Positions 18,018 to 27,291 of a DNA stretch of 64,000 nucleotides are shown one piece after another. Each line of letters starts with the position of its first letter. Positions within the stretch are counted from its first letter, which is position 1. A program made the position numbers and the translations under genes. The notes below the pieces were generated by a model. It was not told the origin of the DNA, searched no databases, and saw only the letters and a program-made list of their open reading frames with translations. The stretch spans positions 625,001 to 689,000 of the forward strand of contig NZ_CP031337.1 in the NCBI RefSeq assembly GCF_003355495.1, written 5' to 3'. The stretch is from Crenobacter cavernae (GTDB lineage: Bacteria > Pseudomonadota > Gammaproteobacteria > Burkholderiales > Chromobacteriaceae).

Positions 18018-19118
18018 TCAGTTCTCCAGATTTTCGTAGAGGGCGACGAGCTTCTCGCTTTCCGCCGCCCAGCTGTATTTCTTTTGCACCGCCGCCCGGC
18101 CGGCCGCGCCCATCGCGCGCGCGCGTTCCGGGTCGGCGAATAGGTCTTTCAGCGCCGACGCGATCGCCGCCGGGTCCTGCGGGTCGACGAGCAGCCCGCA
18201 GCCGGCGTCGTCTACGATGCCGCGCCAGACCGGGAAGTCGCTCGCGACGACGGCGAGGCCGGCCGCCATGTATTCGAACAGCTTGATCGGCAGCGCCTCG
18301 ACGTAGTTCGGCGTCGGGAACAAGGTGACGAGGCCGACCTTGGCTTCACGCAGCACGGCAGCGACGCCGGCACGGTCGAGCACGCCCAAATCATCCACCA
18401 GACTCCAGCCTTGCTGTTTGACCATCTCGTCGCGCAGCCCCCCTTCGCTCCACGGCCCGGCGAGCTTCAGCCGCACGCCCGCCTCGGGCAAGGCCTCGAC
18501 GATGGGGCCGATGCCGCGTATGCGCGTGATGCCGCCCAGATAACACGCGACGTCGGCGCGGTCCTCCCAGCGCGTGTCGTTAAGCAGCTCTTCGAGGATC
18601 GGGTAATTACACACGTCGACGGCGATCGGCACCCAGCCCGCGAAGCGGTCACGGATCAACGGCGTCGCGGCGACCACTGCGTCGAAGCGGCGCACCGCGT
18701 AGCGCTCCATGACTTCTACCGCGCGCGACACGAGGGGTCTGGCTAGCGCCGGGATCCACGGCTTGGCGAGCACCTGGCGCGGCAGGTCCTCGTGCACGTC
18801 GTAGACGACCTTGATGCCGGCCTTCTTGAGCGCGAGCGCCGCCGGGATCAGTTCGGGGTCGTGGAAGTGCGCGACGTCGGGCTTCAAGGCAAGCGCCTTT
18901 TCCTTCACGCGGCGCACGGTATCGGTCATGCGCGAGAAGCGGCCACCCGATTTCGGGCCGACGTCGACGATATTCACGCCGCCGCGCGTCTCGTCGCCCT
19001 GCCCGTCGGCGACGACCAGGGTCACGTCGTGGCCGGCGGCGGCGAGGCTCTGGCATTCCTTGATGAAAATTCTTATGTCGTGGCGCGGGTGCGCGCTGGA
19101 GAGATGGGCGATCTTCAT
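18018..19118 (-). CDS. Glycosyltransferase family 4
   Basis: A 366-residue GT-B enzyme. MKIAHLSSAHPRHDIRIFIKECQSLAAAGHDVTLV is the usual N-terminal fold; KPDVAHFHDPELIPAALALKK and VVYDVHEDLPRQVLAKPW resemble family members that act on undecaprenyl-linked sugars. The donor site is in LPIKLFEYMAAGLAVVASDFPVW. The gene begins inside the end of the next glycosyltransferase upstream (ATGA overlap at 19115-19118). Confidence 0.87.
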   Translation of the reverse strand: MKIAHLSSAHPRHDIRIFIKECQSLAAAGHDVTLVVADGQGDETRGGVNIVDVGPKSGGRFSRMTDTVRRVKEKALALKPDVAHFHDPELIPAALALKKAGIKVVYDVHEDLPRQVLAKPWIPALARPLVSRAVEVMERYAVRRFDAVVAATPLIRDRFAGWVPIAVDVCNYPILEELLNDTRWEDRADVACYLGGITRIRGIGPIVEALPEAGVRLKLAGPWSEGGLRDEMVKQQGWSLVDDLGVLDRAGVAAVLREAKVGLVTLFPTPNYVEALPIKLFEYMAAGLAVVASDFPVWRGIVDDAGCGLLVDPQDPAAIASALKDLFADPERARAMGAAGRAAVQKKYSWAAESEKLVALYENLEN

Positions 19119-20194
19119 GCGGTGCGGGACAAGAGTTTCTTATACAGCGCGGCGTAGCGCGCGACGTTGGCCGAGTTGAGCGCGCGCGTTTCGACCAGCC
19201 GCCGGTTGATCGCGGCGGCCTCGGCCAACTTGGCGTCGCAGGAAGCCCATTCGAGCGACTCGGCGAGCGCGCTGGGCAGATTGGCGATATCGGGCACGAT
19301 GCGGCCGTTGACGCCGTCGAGCACCCATTCGCCGTTCGCCGGCAGGTTCGACAGTAGCGGCAGGCAGCCGTGGCCCATCGCCTCCAGCAGGCTGACGCTG
19401 GTCGCGTCCGACTCGGGCACGCTGACGAACACGCGGCTCTCGGCGTAGAGCTCGGCCAGTTTCTGCGGACTCACAAAACCGGCGAAGTCTACACGTCGCA
19501 GCTTGAGCCGCGCGGCCTGCGCGCGCAAAGCGTCGGTCTCTGGGCCGCTGGCCGCTATGGTGAGCTGCCAGTCTTTAAATTGCGGCTGCGCCTCGATCGC
19601 CGCCCACGCGGCTATGATCTTGTCGATCCGGTACAGGCTCTTGTGCAGCCGACACGACAGCACCTTCTTCGGCCGCCCCGGGGCGGGCTCCACCGGCAGC
19701 GCGTCGATGCCGAAGTAGACGATGTCGATGCTTGATGCATTGGGTGCCAGCTCGCGCATCTGCGCGGCCAGATGAAACGAGTCGGCGGTAAGCGCCGACG
19801 CCGCCGCGAGGTTGGCCGAGACCATGCGCCGCATCAGCGCGTTCTGCTTCGGCAACAGCAGCACGTCCGAGCCCCACGCGGTCAGCACGCTCGGGATCGC
19901 ACGATTCTTCAAGGCGCGGAACGCGTGCCAGGCGACGCTGTTGGCCTGGTGCACGTGCGCGAGCTGCGGCTCGACCGCGTCGACGAAACCGGCGAGCTTG
20001 GCCGCGCTGCCGAAGGCCTTCAGCGAGAAGTCGAGCTTGCACACGCCCAACAGGTTGGCCGGGGTGAGTTCGGGCGGCGGCTCGCCGTTGCTCGCCAGGT
20101 ACACCTCTTTCGCGTGCGGCGCGATCCCGGCGAGGTAACGCCAGGTGTGCACCGACGCGCTGCCGACGACGAGCAGGCGTTCAACGACGGTCAT
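19115..20194 (-). CDS. Glycosyltransferase, GT-B fold
   Basis: A 359-residue protein with an N-terminal acceptor domain (LLVVGSASVHTWRYLAGIAPH) and a C-terminal donor domain with VPESDATSVSLLEAMGHGCLPLLSNLPANGEWV, the acidic EAMG motif of GT4-type enzymes. It overlaps the acyltransferase gene by 14 bases and the next glycosyltransferase by ATGA. Sugar specificity is unknown. It carries three copies of the dispersed word, two encoded as SAN and one as EAA-SAN neighbours, which shows reading-frame-independent placement. Confidence 0.82.
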   Translation of the reverse strand: MTVVERLLVVGSASVHTWRYLAGIAPHAKEVYLASNGEPPPELTPANLLGVCKLDFSLKAFGSAAKLAGFVDAVEPQLAHVHQANSVAWHAFRALKNRAIPSVLTAWGSDVLLLPKQNALMRRMVSANLAAASALTADSFHLAAQMRELAPNASSIDIVYFGIDALPVEPAPGRPKKVLSCRLHKSLYRIDKIIAAWAAIEAQPQFKDWQLTIAASGPETDALRAQAARLKLRRVDFAGFVSPQKLAELYAESRVFVSVPESDATSVSLLEAMGHGCLPLLSNLPANGEWVLDGVNGRIVPDIANLPSALAESLEWASCDAKLAEAAAINRRLVETRALNSANVARYAALYKKLLSRTA

Positions 20195-20768
20195 CGGCCC
20201 ACGCCTTGTAGAAACGGTTGAGTTCGGGATGCTCGGCCAACCACGGCGCGTCCATCTCGCGCGTGTCGCCGATCACCTCGGCCGGGTTGCCGGCGAGGAT
20301 GGCGAAGTCCGGGTAGGAGCCTGCCGCCACGAAGCTGTACGCGCGCACCAGCGAACCCTTGCCGAGGCTCACGCCCGGCATCAGCACCGTGTGCGGGCCG
20401 ACGAAGGAGTAAGGGCCGATCACGCTCGGTTTCTTCAGGTAGCCGGCGTGTTCGCGGTGGTCGAGGTATTCGGCGCCGTACAGCCGGATTGCGATGTGGC
20501 TCGAATGGGTCAGGATGGACACGTAATTGGTGATCTGGCAGCCTTCGCCTATCGTCAGCCCGCCCGACGCGTCGACGAAGTTGAAGTGGCCGATGAAGAC
20601 GTTCTCCTCGACGTCGAGCTTCGCCGGCGCCTCGATGCGCGTCGTGTTGCTGACGCGCGTGCGCATGAGCTGGATGCCGTCGCCGCGCGTGAAGCCGACC
20701 ACCATGCGCGGCCGTACCCAGGCGGACAGGCGGAACTTGATCTTGTCGAGAAAGTGGGTCGGACTCAT
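20181..20768 (-). CDS. Left-handed beta-helix acyltransferase
   Basis: A 195-residue member of the hexapeptide-repeat acetyltransferases. The start at 20768 overlaps the wzx stop as ATGA; longer frames across this region mix two genes. Hexapeptide turns are visible in LDVEENVFIGHFNFVDASGGLTIGEGCQI and VIGPYSFVGPHTVLMPGVSLGKGSLV, followed by the usual C-terminal cap (AILAGNPAEVIGDTREMD). It most likely O- or N-acetylates a sugar of the repeat unit. Confidence 0.82.
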   Translation of the reverse strand: MSPTHFLDKIKFRLSAWVRPRMVVGFTRGDGIQLMRTRVSNTTRIEAPAKLDVEENVFIGHFNFVDASGGLTIGEGCQITNYVSILTHSSHIAIRLYGAEYLDHREHAGYLKKPSVIGPYSFVGPHTVLMPGVSLGKGSLVRAYSFVAAGSYPDFAILAGNPAEVIGDTREMDAPWLAEHPELNRFYKAWADDRR

Positions 20769-22027
20769 CGCACCGCCTTGTAGATCCAAGCGAAATAAGA
20801 AAAGAAATACGCCGCCATCGCCGCCGACAACGCCCACAGCGTCGACGCCAGCGGCCAGCCCGACGCGAGCCCCGACCACAGCACAACGAGAAACAGGCCG
20901 TTGCCGACGACGGTGAACGCCAGCGCCGCCTTCTGGCGGCGGATCACCAAGGGCACCATGCCCAAGGGCGACGCGACGAAGTGGCACAGCATATACGGCG
21001 ACAGCGCGCGCGCGTACTCGCCGGCCTCGCGCCATCCTTCGCCGAACACCAGCGCGAACAGCGCCGGGCCGAATGCCGCCATCACGATAGCGCCGGGCAG
21101 CGCCAGCAGCGTCAACAGCACGAACAGCTTCCTGATCTGCGGCGCGAGCGGCTCGCCCGCCGCGTGCGCGGCGGCCAGGTCGCGGTAAGCGACCTGCGCG
21201 ACCGCCTGACCGACCAGCGCCGCCGGCAGCTTCAAGACGCGCATCATCAGCCCGTAGAAGCCGACCGTCGCCGAGCCACTCATCGCCAAGAGCAGCGTCA
21301 TCGTCAGCGTGTCCTGCGCCGCGCCGACCAGCGCGTTCACCGCGTTCACGCGCGGGAACTCCGCATACTCGCGCGCGACCTGCTTCATGCCGGCCACGTC
21401 GACGTCGCGCCGCCACGCCGCGCCGGTAAGCAGGTCGGGCAAGGCCTGCGCGACGAGCGACGCGGCGAAGCCTGCCGTCTGGCCGATCAGCAAACCGCCG
21501 GCGCCGAGGCCGGCCAGCCCCAGCTGCAAGGCTGTCATGCCGACCGCCTGCGCGATCCGTCCGCCGGCGTTCGCGCGGTAGCGCTGGCGGCGGTTGTTCC
21601 ACTGCGTGTACGCCTGGGTGAAACCGGCGAGGCCGACCGTCAGCGGCAGCAGCCACAGCCACGGCGCGAGCGCCGGCTCGCGCATCAGATGCGCCCAGAA
21701 GCCGGGCGCCGGCCACAGCACGAGCCCGAGCAGCGCGGCCAGCGACGCCGCGATGGCGAGCGAGACGCCGAAAAGGTTGGCCGAGCGCCTGTCGCAGGAA
21801 GGCAGCACGATCGCCAGCTCGTAGCGGCCGGTGGAGATCACCGCCAGCGCCGACAGCCACGCGGCGTAGACCGACAGCAGGCCGAAGTCGGCCGGCGTAT
21901 AGAGCCGCGTCAACAACGGCGACGCGATCAGCGGCAAAAACTGCGCGAGCGCCGCGCCGCCGGCGAGCGTCGCGATGTTGCGCGCGAAACCGCCGTCGGC
22001 GAAGCGTTTGAGACGGGCGAGCGCCAA
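20765..22027 (-). CDS. wzx: Wzx-type oligosaccharide flippase
   Basis: A 420-residue MOP-superfamily membrane protein with about twelve hydrophobic segments. The N-terminal LPLIASPLLTRLYTPADFGLLSVYAAW pattern (basic loop with R-LYTP-DFG) is characteristic of PST/Wzx flippases, which move undecaprenyl-linked repeat units across the inner membrane. It lies between the sugar-synthesis genes and the glycosyltransferases. No Wzy polymerase is recognised in the window. A copy of the dispersed word encodes the SANL of DRRSANLFGV. Confidence 0.87.
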   Translation of the reverse strand: MALARLKRFADGGFARNIATLAGGAALAQFLPLIASPLLTRLYTPADFGLLSVYAAWLSALAVISTGRYELAIVLPSCDRRSANLFGVSLAIAASLAALLGLVLWPAPGFWAHLMREPALAPWLWLLPLTVGLAGFTQAYTQWNNRRQRYRANAGGRIAQAVGMTALQLGLAGLGAGGLLIGQTAGFAASLVAQALPDLLTGAAWRRDVDVAGMKQVAREYAEFPRVNAVNALVGAAQDTLTMTLLLAMSGSATVGFYGLMMRVLKLPAALVGQAVAQVAYRDLAAAHAAGEPLAPQIRKLFVLLTLLALPGAIVMAAFGPALFALVFGEGWREAGEYARALSPYMLCHFVASPLGMVPLVIRRQKAALAFTVVGNGLFLVVLWSGLASGWPLASTLWALSAAMAAYFFSYFAWIYKAVR

Positions 22028-22029
22028 GG

Positions 22030-23121
22030 TCAGGCCAGCGCCTGCTTCACCGCAGCGGCCACCTCATCCTGCGTTTGCTCATCGAGGAAAGGATGCATCG
22101 GCAGGCTGATCACGCGGCGGGCGGCCGCCTCGGCGACCGGGAAGCTGCCGACCGATTGGTCAAGGTACGCGAACGCCGGCTGCAGGTGCAGCGGGATCGG
22201 GTAGTGCACCGCGGTCGGCACGCCGAGATCCTTGAGCTTCGCGGCGACGTCGTCGCGCTCGTCCACTTCGAGCGTGTACTGCGCGTAGACACTGCTATTT
22301 CCCTCGGCCAACGTCGGCACGCGCGCGACGTCTTTGAGCAATTCGCGGTAACGCGCGCCGATGCGTTCGCGCGCGGCCACCTCGGCCGGGAAGCTCGGCA
22401 GCTTGGCGAGCAGCACGGCGGCCTGGATCGTGTCTAGCCGGCCGTTCAGGCCGATGATCGGATGGTGGTAGCGGCGGTCCTGGCCGTGCACGCGGATCTC
22501 ACGCATCTTCTTCGCCAGTTCGTCGTCGTCGGTGAAGCACGCGCCGCCGTCGCCGTAGCAGCCGAGCGGTTTGCTCGGGAAGAAGCTGGTGCAGCCGATA
22601 CTCGACAGTGCGCCGGACTTCCTGCCCTTGTAGCTCGCGCCGAAGCTCTGCGCGCCGTCCTCGATCACCGGCAGGCCGTGCTTTTCGGCGATCGCGTTGA
22701 TCGCGTCGAAGTCGGCGCACTGACCGTAGAGACTCACCGGCATGATCGCTTTGGTGCGCGGCGTGATCGCCGCCTCGAGCAATTTCGGGTCGAGGTTGTA
22801 AGTGTCCGGGTCGACGTCGACGAACACCGGCTTGGCGCCGAGCAAGGCGATCATCTCGCCGGTGGCGATGAAGGTGAACGGGCTGGTGATCACCTCGTCG
22901 CCGGCCGTAACGCCCAAGGCCATCAGCGCGATCAACAGCGCGGTGGTGCCGTCTGACACGCCGATCGCGTGCTTGACGCCGACGTATTCGGCCAGCTGGT
23001 CTTCGAGCTCGGCCACTTCCGGGCCCATGATGTACTGGCCGTGGTCGAGCACCGCGTGGATGCGCGCGTCGACGTCGGTCTTCAGCTGCTGGTACTGCGT
23101 TTTCAGGTCGATGAAATTCAT
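22030..23121 (-). CDS. wbpE: WbpE, UDP-2-acetamido-3-keto-glucuronate 3-aminotransferase
   Basis: A 363-residue PLP aminotransferase very close to Pseudomonas WbpE as I recall it: MNFIDLKTQYQQLK, LDHGQYIMGPEVAELEDQLAEYV, PVSLYGQCADFDAINAIAEKHGLPVIEDGAQSFGASYKG and FFPSKPLGCYGDGGA with the PLP lysine. It converts the 3-keto sugar made by WbpB into the 3-amino sugar. The start at 23121 is chosen because ATGA overlaps the stop of the previous gene; another ATG lies nine bases upstream. Confidence 0.93.
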   Translation of the reverse strand: MNFIDLKTQYQQLKTDVDARIHAVLDHGQYIMGPEVAELEDQLAEYVGVKHAIGVSDGTTALLIALMALGVTAGDEVITSPFTFIATGEMIALLGAKPVFVDVDPDTYNLDPKLLEAAITPRTKAIMPVSLYGQCADFDAINAIAEKHGLPVIEDGAQSFGASYKGRKSGALSSIGCTSFFPSKPLGCYGDGGACFTDDDELAKKMREIRVHGQDRRYHHPIIGLNGRLDTIQAAVLLAKLPSFPAEVAARERIGARYRELLKDVARVPTLAEGNSSVYAQYTLEVDERDDVAAKLKDLGVPTAVHYPIPLHLQPAFAYLDQSVGSFPVAEAAARRVISLPMHPFLDEQTQDEVAAAVKQALA

Positions 23122-24203
23122 GGTGCGCATGCTCTCTCGGCCAGGCCGGCCGCTTCTCGCGCCAGGCTAGGCGCGGTGGTCCATTTGCCCCCGAACACGG
23201 TCAACAGCCGGCCGTGGGTCGTGAATTGATAGTCGCGCCGCTCGCGGTTCGGGTCGGCCGCCGAGCGGATCAGCGGCCTTATGCCGGCGAAGCGCGCTGC
23301 GACGTCGGCCGGGCCCGCCGGCGCGACGAAGTAATGGTTGTAGAGCGCGAGCAGATATTCCTCCTCGGCGGCCGAGCATTCGACCGGGTCGAGCGGCGAC
23401 TGCCTGAGCTCGGTCGTGCCGATCAGCGTCCTGCCCTGGTACGGCAGTACGAACACCACGCGCCGCTCGTGCGGCACTTCGAACAGATAGCCCTGCGACA
23501 AGGACCTATCGAGCACGAGATGGCTGCCGCGCACCGTATCGAGCGCGACGTTGGCCGAGAGTCCGCTGTCTTTCAACAGCGTCTCGGCCCACGGCCCGGC
23601 GGCATTGACCACCGCGTCGAAACACAGCGTCTCGCCATCGACGACGACCGTGCCGTCGGCCCCGACGCGGGTCACCGCTGCGCGCTCGCGCAGCGTCACG
23701 CCGGCCTGCCGCGCCTCATCAGCCGCCCACAGCCCCAGCCGGTAATCGTCCATCTGGCCGTCGACGTAGCGGTAGCCGCCGGCGAGGCCTTCCGGTTTCA
23801 AGCCGTCGCCGCTCTCGGCCAAGCTACGGCGGTCGAGCCAGCGATGCCGGCCCAAGTTGGCCGAGCCCGCCAGCAGGTCGTACAGCACGAAGCCGGCCTT
23901 CATCAGCCAGCGGCCGCGCCGCGCGCCTTTATAAATCGGCCAGACGATGGGCAGCGGGTGCGCGAGCGCGGCGTCGGGCGCGTGCGCCAGCCACCATGCG
24001 CGGTCGGCGAGCGCCTTCTTCACCAGGCCGAACTCGCCGTTCTCGAGATAACGCACGCCGCCGTGCAGCAGTTTTGACGACGCGCGGCTGGTGGCGCCCA
24101 TCAGCGTATCGCGCTCGAACAGCGTCACCGCGTGGCCGCGTTTGGCGAGCGTCCACGCGATCATTACGCCGTTGACGCCGCCGCCGACGACCGCGAGGTT
24201 CAT
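23118..24203 (-). CDS. FAD-dependent oxidoreductase, GlpD-like
   Basis: A 361-residue flavoprotein. The start at 24203 gives the dinucleotide-binding motif at once (MNLAVVGGGVNGVMIAWTLAKRGHAVTLFERD). RASSKLLHGGVRYLENGEFGLV is the signature region of aerobic glycerol-3-phosphate dehydrogenases, and AGPWAE and GKWTT also fit. At 361 residues it lacks the C-terminal domain of full GlpD (about 500). In a polysaccharide operon, between wbpD and wbpE, its substrate may be a glycerol or sugar-phosphate unit, but this is a guess from position. Confidence 0.8.
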   Translation of the reverse strand: MNLAVVGGGVNGVMIAWTLAKRGHAVTLFERDTLMGATSRASSKLLHGGVRYLENGEFGLVKKALADRAWWLAHAPDAALAHPLPIVWPIYKGARRGRWLMKAGFVLYDLLAGSANLGRHRWLDRRSLAESGDGLKPEGLAGGYRYVDGQMDDYRLGLWAADEARQAGVTLRERAAVTRVGADGTVVVDGETLCFDAVVNAAGPWAETLLKDSGLSANVALDTVRGSHLVLDRSLSQGYLFEVPHERRVVFVLPYQGRTLIGTTELRQSPLDPVECSAAEEEYLLALYNHYFVAPAGPADVAARFAGIRPLIRSAADPNRERRDYQFTTHGRLLTVFGGKWTTAPSLAREAAGLAERACAP

Positions 24204-24210
24204 GCAGGGC

Positions 24211-24795
24211 TTACGCCAGCGGCGAGCAGTGGTTGCCGCCGATGTCGTAGCGCGCGCCGCATGCCGGGCACGCGTGCTCGCCGATGTCGTTCGACAGGCG
24301 CTCGCCGCACGCGCACATCCAGCCAATGCGCTTGGCCGGCGTGCCGACCATCAGCGCGTAGGGCTGCACGTCGCGCGTGACCACCGCGCCGGCGCCGATG
24401 AACGCGTACTCGCCGATCTCGTGGCCGCAGACGACGGTGCTGTTCGCGCCGAGCGTCGCGCCCTTCCTCACCACGGTGCGGCGGTATTCGTTCTTGCGAT
24501 TGACGTGGCTGCGCGGGTTGTTGACGTTGGTGAACACCATCGACGGGCCGCAGAACACGTCGTCCTCGAGCGTGACCGCGTCGTAGATCGACACGTTGTT
24601 CTGCATCTTGACGTTGTCGCCGATGATGACGTCGTTGCCGACGAACACGTTCTGGCCGAACGAACACGCTCGGCCAACCTTGGCGCCGCCGCAGATGTGG
24701 GTCCAGTGCCAGACGCGGGTGCCCGCGCCGAGGGTGGCGCCTTCGTCGACGATGGCGGTGGGGTGAATCTGAACTGAGCCTTCCATACGCTTCAT
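24211..24795 (-). CDS. wbpD: WbpD-type UDP-3-amino-sugar N-acetyltransferase
   Basis: A 194-residue hexapeptide-repeat acetyltransferase. VWHWTHICGGAKVGRACSFGQNVFVGNDVIIGDNVKMQNNVSIYDAVTLEDDVFCGPSMVFTNV-type blocks match WbpD, which acetylates the 3-amino group made by WbpE. The last 30 residues hold a CxC...CxxC pattern (WMCACGERL and ACPACG), a small zinc-ribbon tail that I do not recall in the Pseudomonas protein. Two starts are possible, 24795 (GGAC close by) or 24786. The gene ends seven bases before the flavoprotein gene. Confidence 0.9.
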   Translation of the reverse strand: MKRMEGSVQIHPTAIVDEGATLGAGTRVWHWTHICGGAKVGRACSFGQNVFVGNDVIIGDNVKMQNNVSIYDAVTLEDDVFCGPSMVFTNVNNPRSHVNRKNEYRRTVVRKGATLGANSTVVCGHEIGEYAFIGAGAVVTRDVQPYALMVGTPAKRIGWMCACGERLSNDIGEHACPACGARYDIGGNHCSPLA

Positions 24796-24800
24796 CGTCC

Positions 24801-25337
24801 TTATTTCTCGCATTGACGCGTCGGCACACGCGGCACCGGCTTGCTTTGATAACCCTTATCCGGGTCCATCCACACTTCCGTCACCCCCAGTCCACAGCTG
24901 ACCCACCGGCTGGACACCCGATAATCCTGCCCCACCTGATAGGTCTTTCCCTGCTCCGGGATGAAGGTCAACTCGACCCCACAAGCCTCCCTCATATGAG
25001 CCGGCCCTTCGTAGAAGGTGTTCAGGGTCACCGGGACTCCGGCCGGGATGTAGTGCTCGTTGTAATACCCCAGTTTGTAAGACGGCTTGGGCATGCCCAA
25101 GTCCTGGTGCGCACGCAGCTCGGCGAACGCCGGATTGGCATAGCCGGCGTTAGGATCGGTGAAACACGCCATATCGCTACCAGGGAAAATCCGGATGCCC
25201 TTACCCATGGTGCGCAACTGGGCGCGCGGGCCGTCGGTCGGATCACTGTAAACAGCAGTCAATCCATGCATCACGCCACACCCCGACAGCAACGCGCCAA
25301 ACACCGCAGCGGCCATTATTTTCTGCAAACCATTCAT
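24801..25337 (-). CDS. Predicted lipoprotein of unknown function
   Basis: A 178-residue protein with a lipoprotein signal (MAAAVFGALLSGC, lipobox LLSGC). The mature part has several cysteines and a YxxxxGxPxxLNT strand region; I recognise no family. It is read with wbpB (23 bases upstream) and wbpD (overlapping region downstream), so it is likely anchored to the envelope and linked to polysaccharide synthesis or export by context only. GC content is slightly lower than its neighbours. Confidence 0.75.
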   Translation of the reverse strand: MNGLQKIMAAAVFGALLSGCGVMHGLTAVYSDPTDGPRAQLRTMGKGIRIFPGSDMACFTDPNAGYANPAFAELRAHQDLGMPKPSYKLGYYNEHYIPAGVPVTLNTFYEGPAHMREACGVELTFIPEQGKTYQVGQDYRVSSRWVSCGLGVTEVWMDPDKGYQSKPVPRVPTRQCEK

Positions 25338-25360
25338 GCTTTTCTCGCCTGTTTCCTGAA

Positions 25361-26413
25361 TCAGTAATCCAGCGGCAAACTCACGCGGCGGCCGTCGCGC
25401 GCCGAGATATAAGTGGCAATCAGCAGCTCCAGCGACTTCAGCCCCTCGCGGCCGTCGGTCTCCGGCTCGGCCAAGCCCTGGAACACGCGGATCACGTTGT
25501 CGTAATACAGCGGGTGGCCGAAGCCGTAGACGCTGGTGGTCGCGTAGCTGGCTTCCTTGATGTTTTCGTCCATCGCGTGCGGCGCGTCGAATTCCCAGTG
25601 TTGCACCTCGTTCACCGCCACGCCGCCGACGCGCACCGTGCCCTTCTCGCCAATGATGGTGATCGAGCCTTCCAGGTTCTTCGGGTAGGTCAGCATGGTG
25701 ACGTTCATGCTGCCCATCGCGCCCGAGCGCCACTTGACGCTGACCACGCCGGTGTCCTCGACCTCGATGTTGCGCGCCAGCGTGCCGGTGTACGCCTGCA
25801 CGCTCTCGACCGGGCCGATCAGCCAGTCCAACAGGTCGACGTAGTGGCTCGCCTGGTTCATGAACGCGCCGCCGTCGAACTCCCAGGTGCCGCGCCACTT
25901 GGCCGAATCGTAGTAGTCCTGCGGACGGGTCCAGAACACGTTGACGTTGACCATGTAGATGCGGCCGAAGCGGCCGGCCTCGACCGCCTGCTTCAACAGT
26001 TGCAGCGTCGCGTTGCGGCGGTTCTGCTTGACGACGAACAGGCGCTTGCCGGCAGCATCGCCGGCCTCGACCATCTTCAGGCCGTCCTGCCAGCGCGTCG
26101 CCATCGGCTTCTCGGTCATCACGTTAAAGCCGGCCGCGAACGCGTCGACCGCCTGGCGCGGGTGCAGCCCGGACGGCGTGGTCAGGATCACGCAGTCGGC
26201 GTCGCTGTGTTCGAGCAACGCGGCCAGGCTCGTATGGCCGCGCGCGCCAGTGCGTGCGACCGCGGCTTCGAGCGCCGCCGGGTCGATGTCGCACACGTCG
26301 GTCAGTTCGACGCGGTCGGCGTGCTGTTCCAGCGCGCCGAAGTGGTTGTTGGCGATGCGGCCGCAGCCGACCAGGGCGAAGCGGATCTTGCGGTCGAGGA
26401 TGGGCGTATTCAT
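25361..26413 (-). CDS. wbpB: WbpB-type NAD-dependent UDP-sugar 3-oxidase
   Basis: A 350-residue Gfo/Idh/MocA oxidoreductase. The Rossmann motif is FALVGCGRIANNHFGAL, followed by TEKPMATRWQDGLKMV with the catalytic lysine. The C-terminal domain includes WRGTWEFDGGAFMNQASHYVDLLDW, typical of WlbA/WbpB, which oxidise C3 of UDP-GlcNAcA. The start at 26413 is chosen by homology; the longer frame to 26749 is unrelated. It is the first gene of the minus-strand polysaccharide operon in this window, after a 77-base gap. The preceding dehydrogenase WbpA is not present. Confidence 0.92.
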   Translation of the reverse strand: MNTPILDRKIRFALVGCGRIANNHFGALEQHADRVELTDVCDIDPAALEAAVARTGARGHTSLAALLEHSDADCVILTTPSGLHPRQAVDAFAAGFNVMTEKPMATRWQDGLKMVEAGDAAGKRLFVVKQNRRNATLQLLKQAVEAGRFGRIYMVNVNVFWTRPQDYYDSAKWRGTWEFDGGAFMNQASHYVDLLDWLIGPVESVQAYTGTLARNIEVEDTGVVSVKWRSGAMGSMNVTMLTYPKNLEGSITIIGEKGTVRVGGVAVNEVQHWEFDAPHAMDENIKEASYATTSVYGFGHPLYYDNVIRVFQGLAEPETDGREGLKSLELLIATYISARDGRRVSLPLDY

Positions 26414-26490
26414 GGAGGCATCCGGTAGTGGCAAAAACAACGGGCGACCTCGTCGCCCGCCTTCGCGTTCAATACGGCCGATTATACCGC

Positions 26491-27291
26491 TCAGATCAAG
26501 AGGCGGCTGGCCGAATGAAGGTTGGTCTGTTTGATCCGGCCGACCATCTCGGCGAACTCGAGATGGAAGCGCGACTCGAGCTCGGCGGCGCGCTTTTCGA
26601 GCGCGGCGAAGGCCGTCGGCGATGGGCTCTCCTTGAACGCCATCACCGCGACGTTGCCGTGGCTGGCGGCCGGCAGCTCGATCACCCGCCCTTCGAACAC
26701 GTTCAGCAAGCGCTCGAGGAAGACCTGGTAGCGCTGGTCGCCGCTCCACCAGTTGCTGACGAAAACCCCGTGCGGGCTCAGCGCGCGGTGGCAGTTCTCG
26801 AAGAAGTCTTCGGTCGTCAGTTCGTCGACGATCTGGAAGCCGTCGTAGCCGTCGACGAGGATGGCGTCGGCAGACTCGCGCAGGATCTTCACGTAGTCGG
26901 CGCCGTCGGCCTCGACGATCTCGAAACGCTCGCCCTCTTCGGGCAGGTCGAAGAAGGCGCGCGCGACCGCGATCACCTGCGGGTGGATGTCGACCGCGAC
27001 GCTCGTCGCGCCCCTCAGATAGAAGTCGATCCAGCGCGCGAACGAACCGCCGCCCAGGCCGATCTGCACGATGTGGCGCGGCGCGTCGTTGAATAGCAGC
27101 CAGCCCATCATCGCGCGCGTGTACGACAGCACCATGCGCACCGGGTCTTCGACGTCCATCGAGCTTTGCACCGTCTCGCTGCCCAGGTGCAGCGAACGCA
27201 CGCCGTCGAGTTCGGAAATCTCGACCTCGGACAAGGCCTCGACGCCGCCGCGCACGCGGCGGCGGAACGGGTGACGCGCCTTACCCGCCAC
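26491..27291 (-). CDS. Spermidine-synthase-like methyltransferase-fold protein
   Basis: A 266-residue protein with the Rossmann-like fold of spermidine synthases: VQIGLGGGSFARWI is the nucleotide loop, SVAVDIHPQVIAVARAFF the acidic strand end, and DAILVDGYDGFQIVDELTTEDFF the catalytic aspartate region. It lacks the N-terminal strand domain of classic SpeE in full form. Members often do not make spermidine, so the reaction is uncertain. It overlaps the end of ttcA by 11 bases and is coupled to it. Confidence 0.8.
   Translation of the reverse strand: MAGKARHPFRRRVRGGVEALSEVEISELDGVRSLHLGSETVQSSMDVEDPVRMVLSYTRAMMGWLLFNDAPRHIVQIGLGGGSFARWIDFYLRGATSVAVDIHPQVIAVARAFFDLPEEGERFEIVEADGADYVKILRESADAILVDGYDGFQIVDELTTEDFFENCHRALSPHGVFVSNWWSGDQRYQVFLERLLNVFEGRVIELPAASHGNVAVMAFKESPSPTAFAALEKRAAELESRFHLEFAEMVGRIKQTNLHSASRLLI

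Noticed and set aside
20181..21860. 559-codon minus-strand frame spanning the acyltransferase and part of wzx
   Set aside because: Only its last 195 codons are the acyltransferase; the front is wzx read out of frame. The ATGA overlap at 20765 marks the true start.
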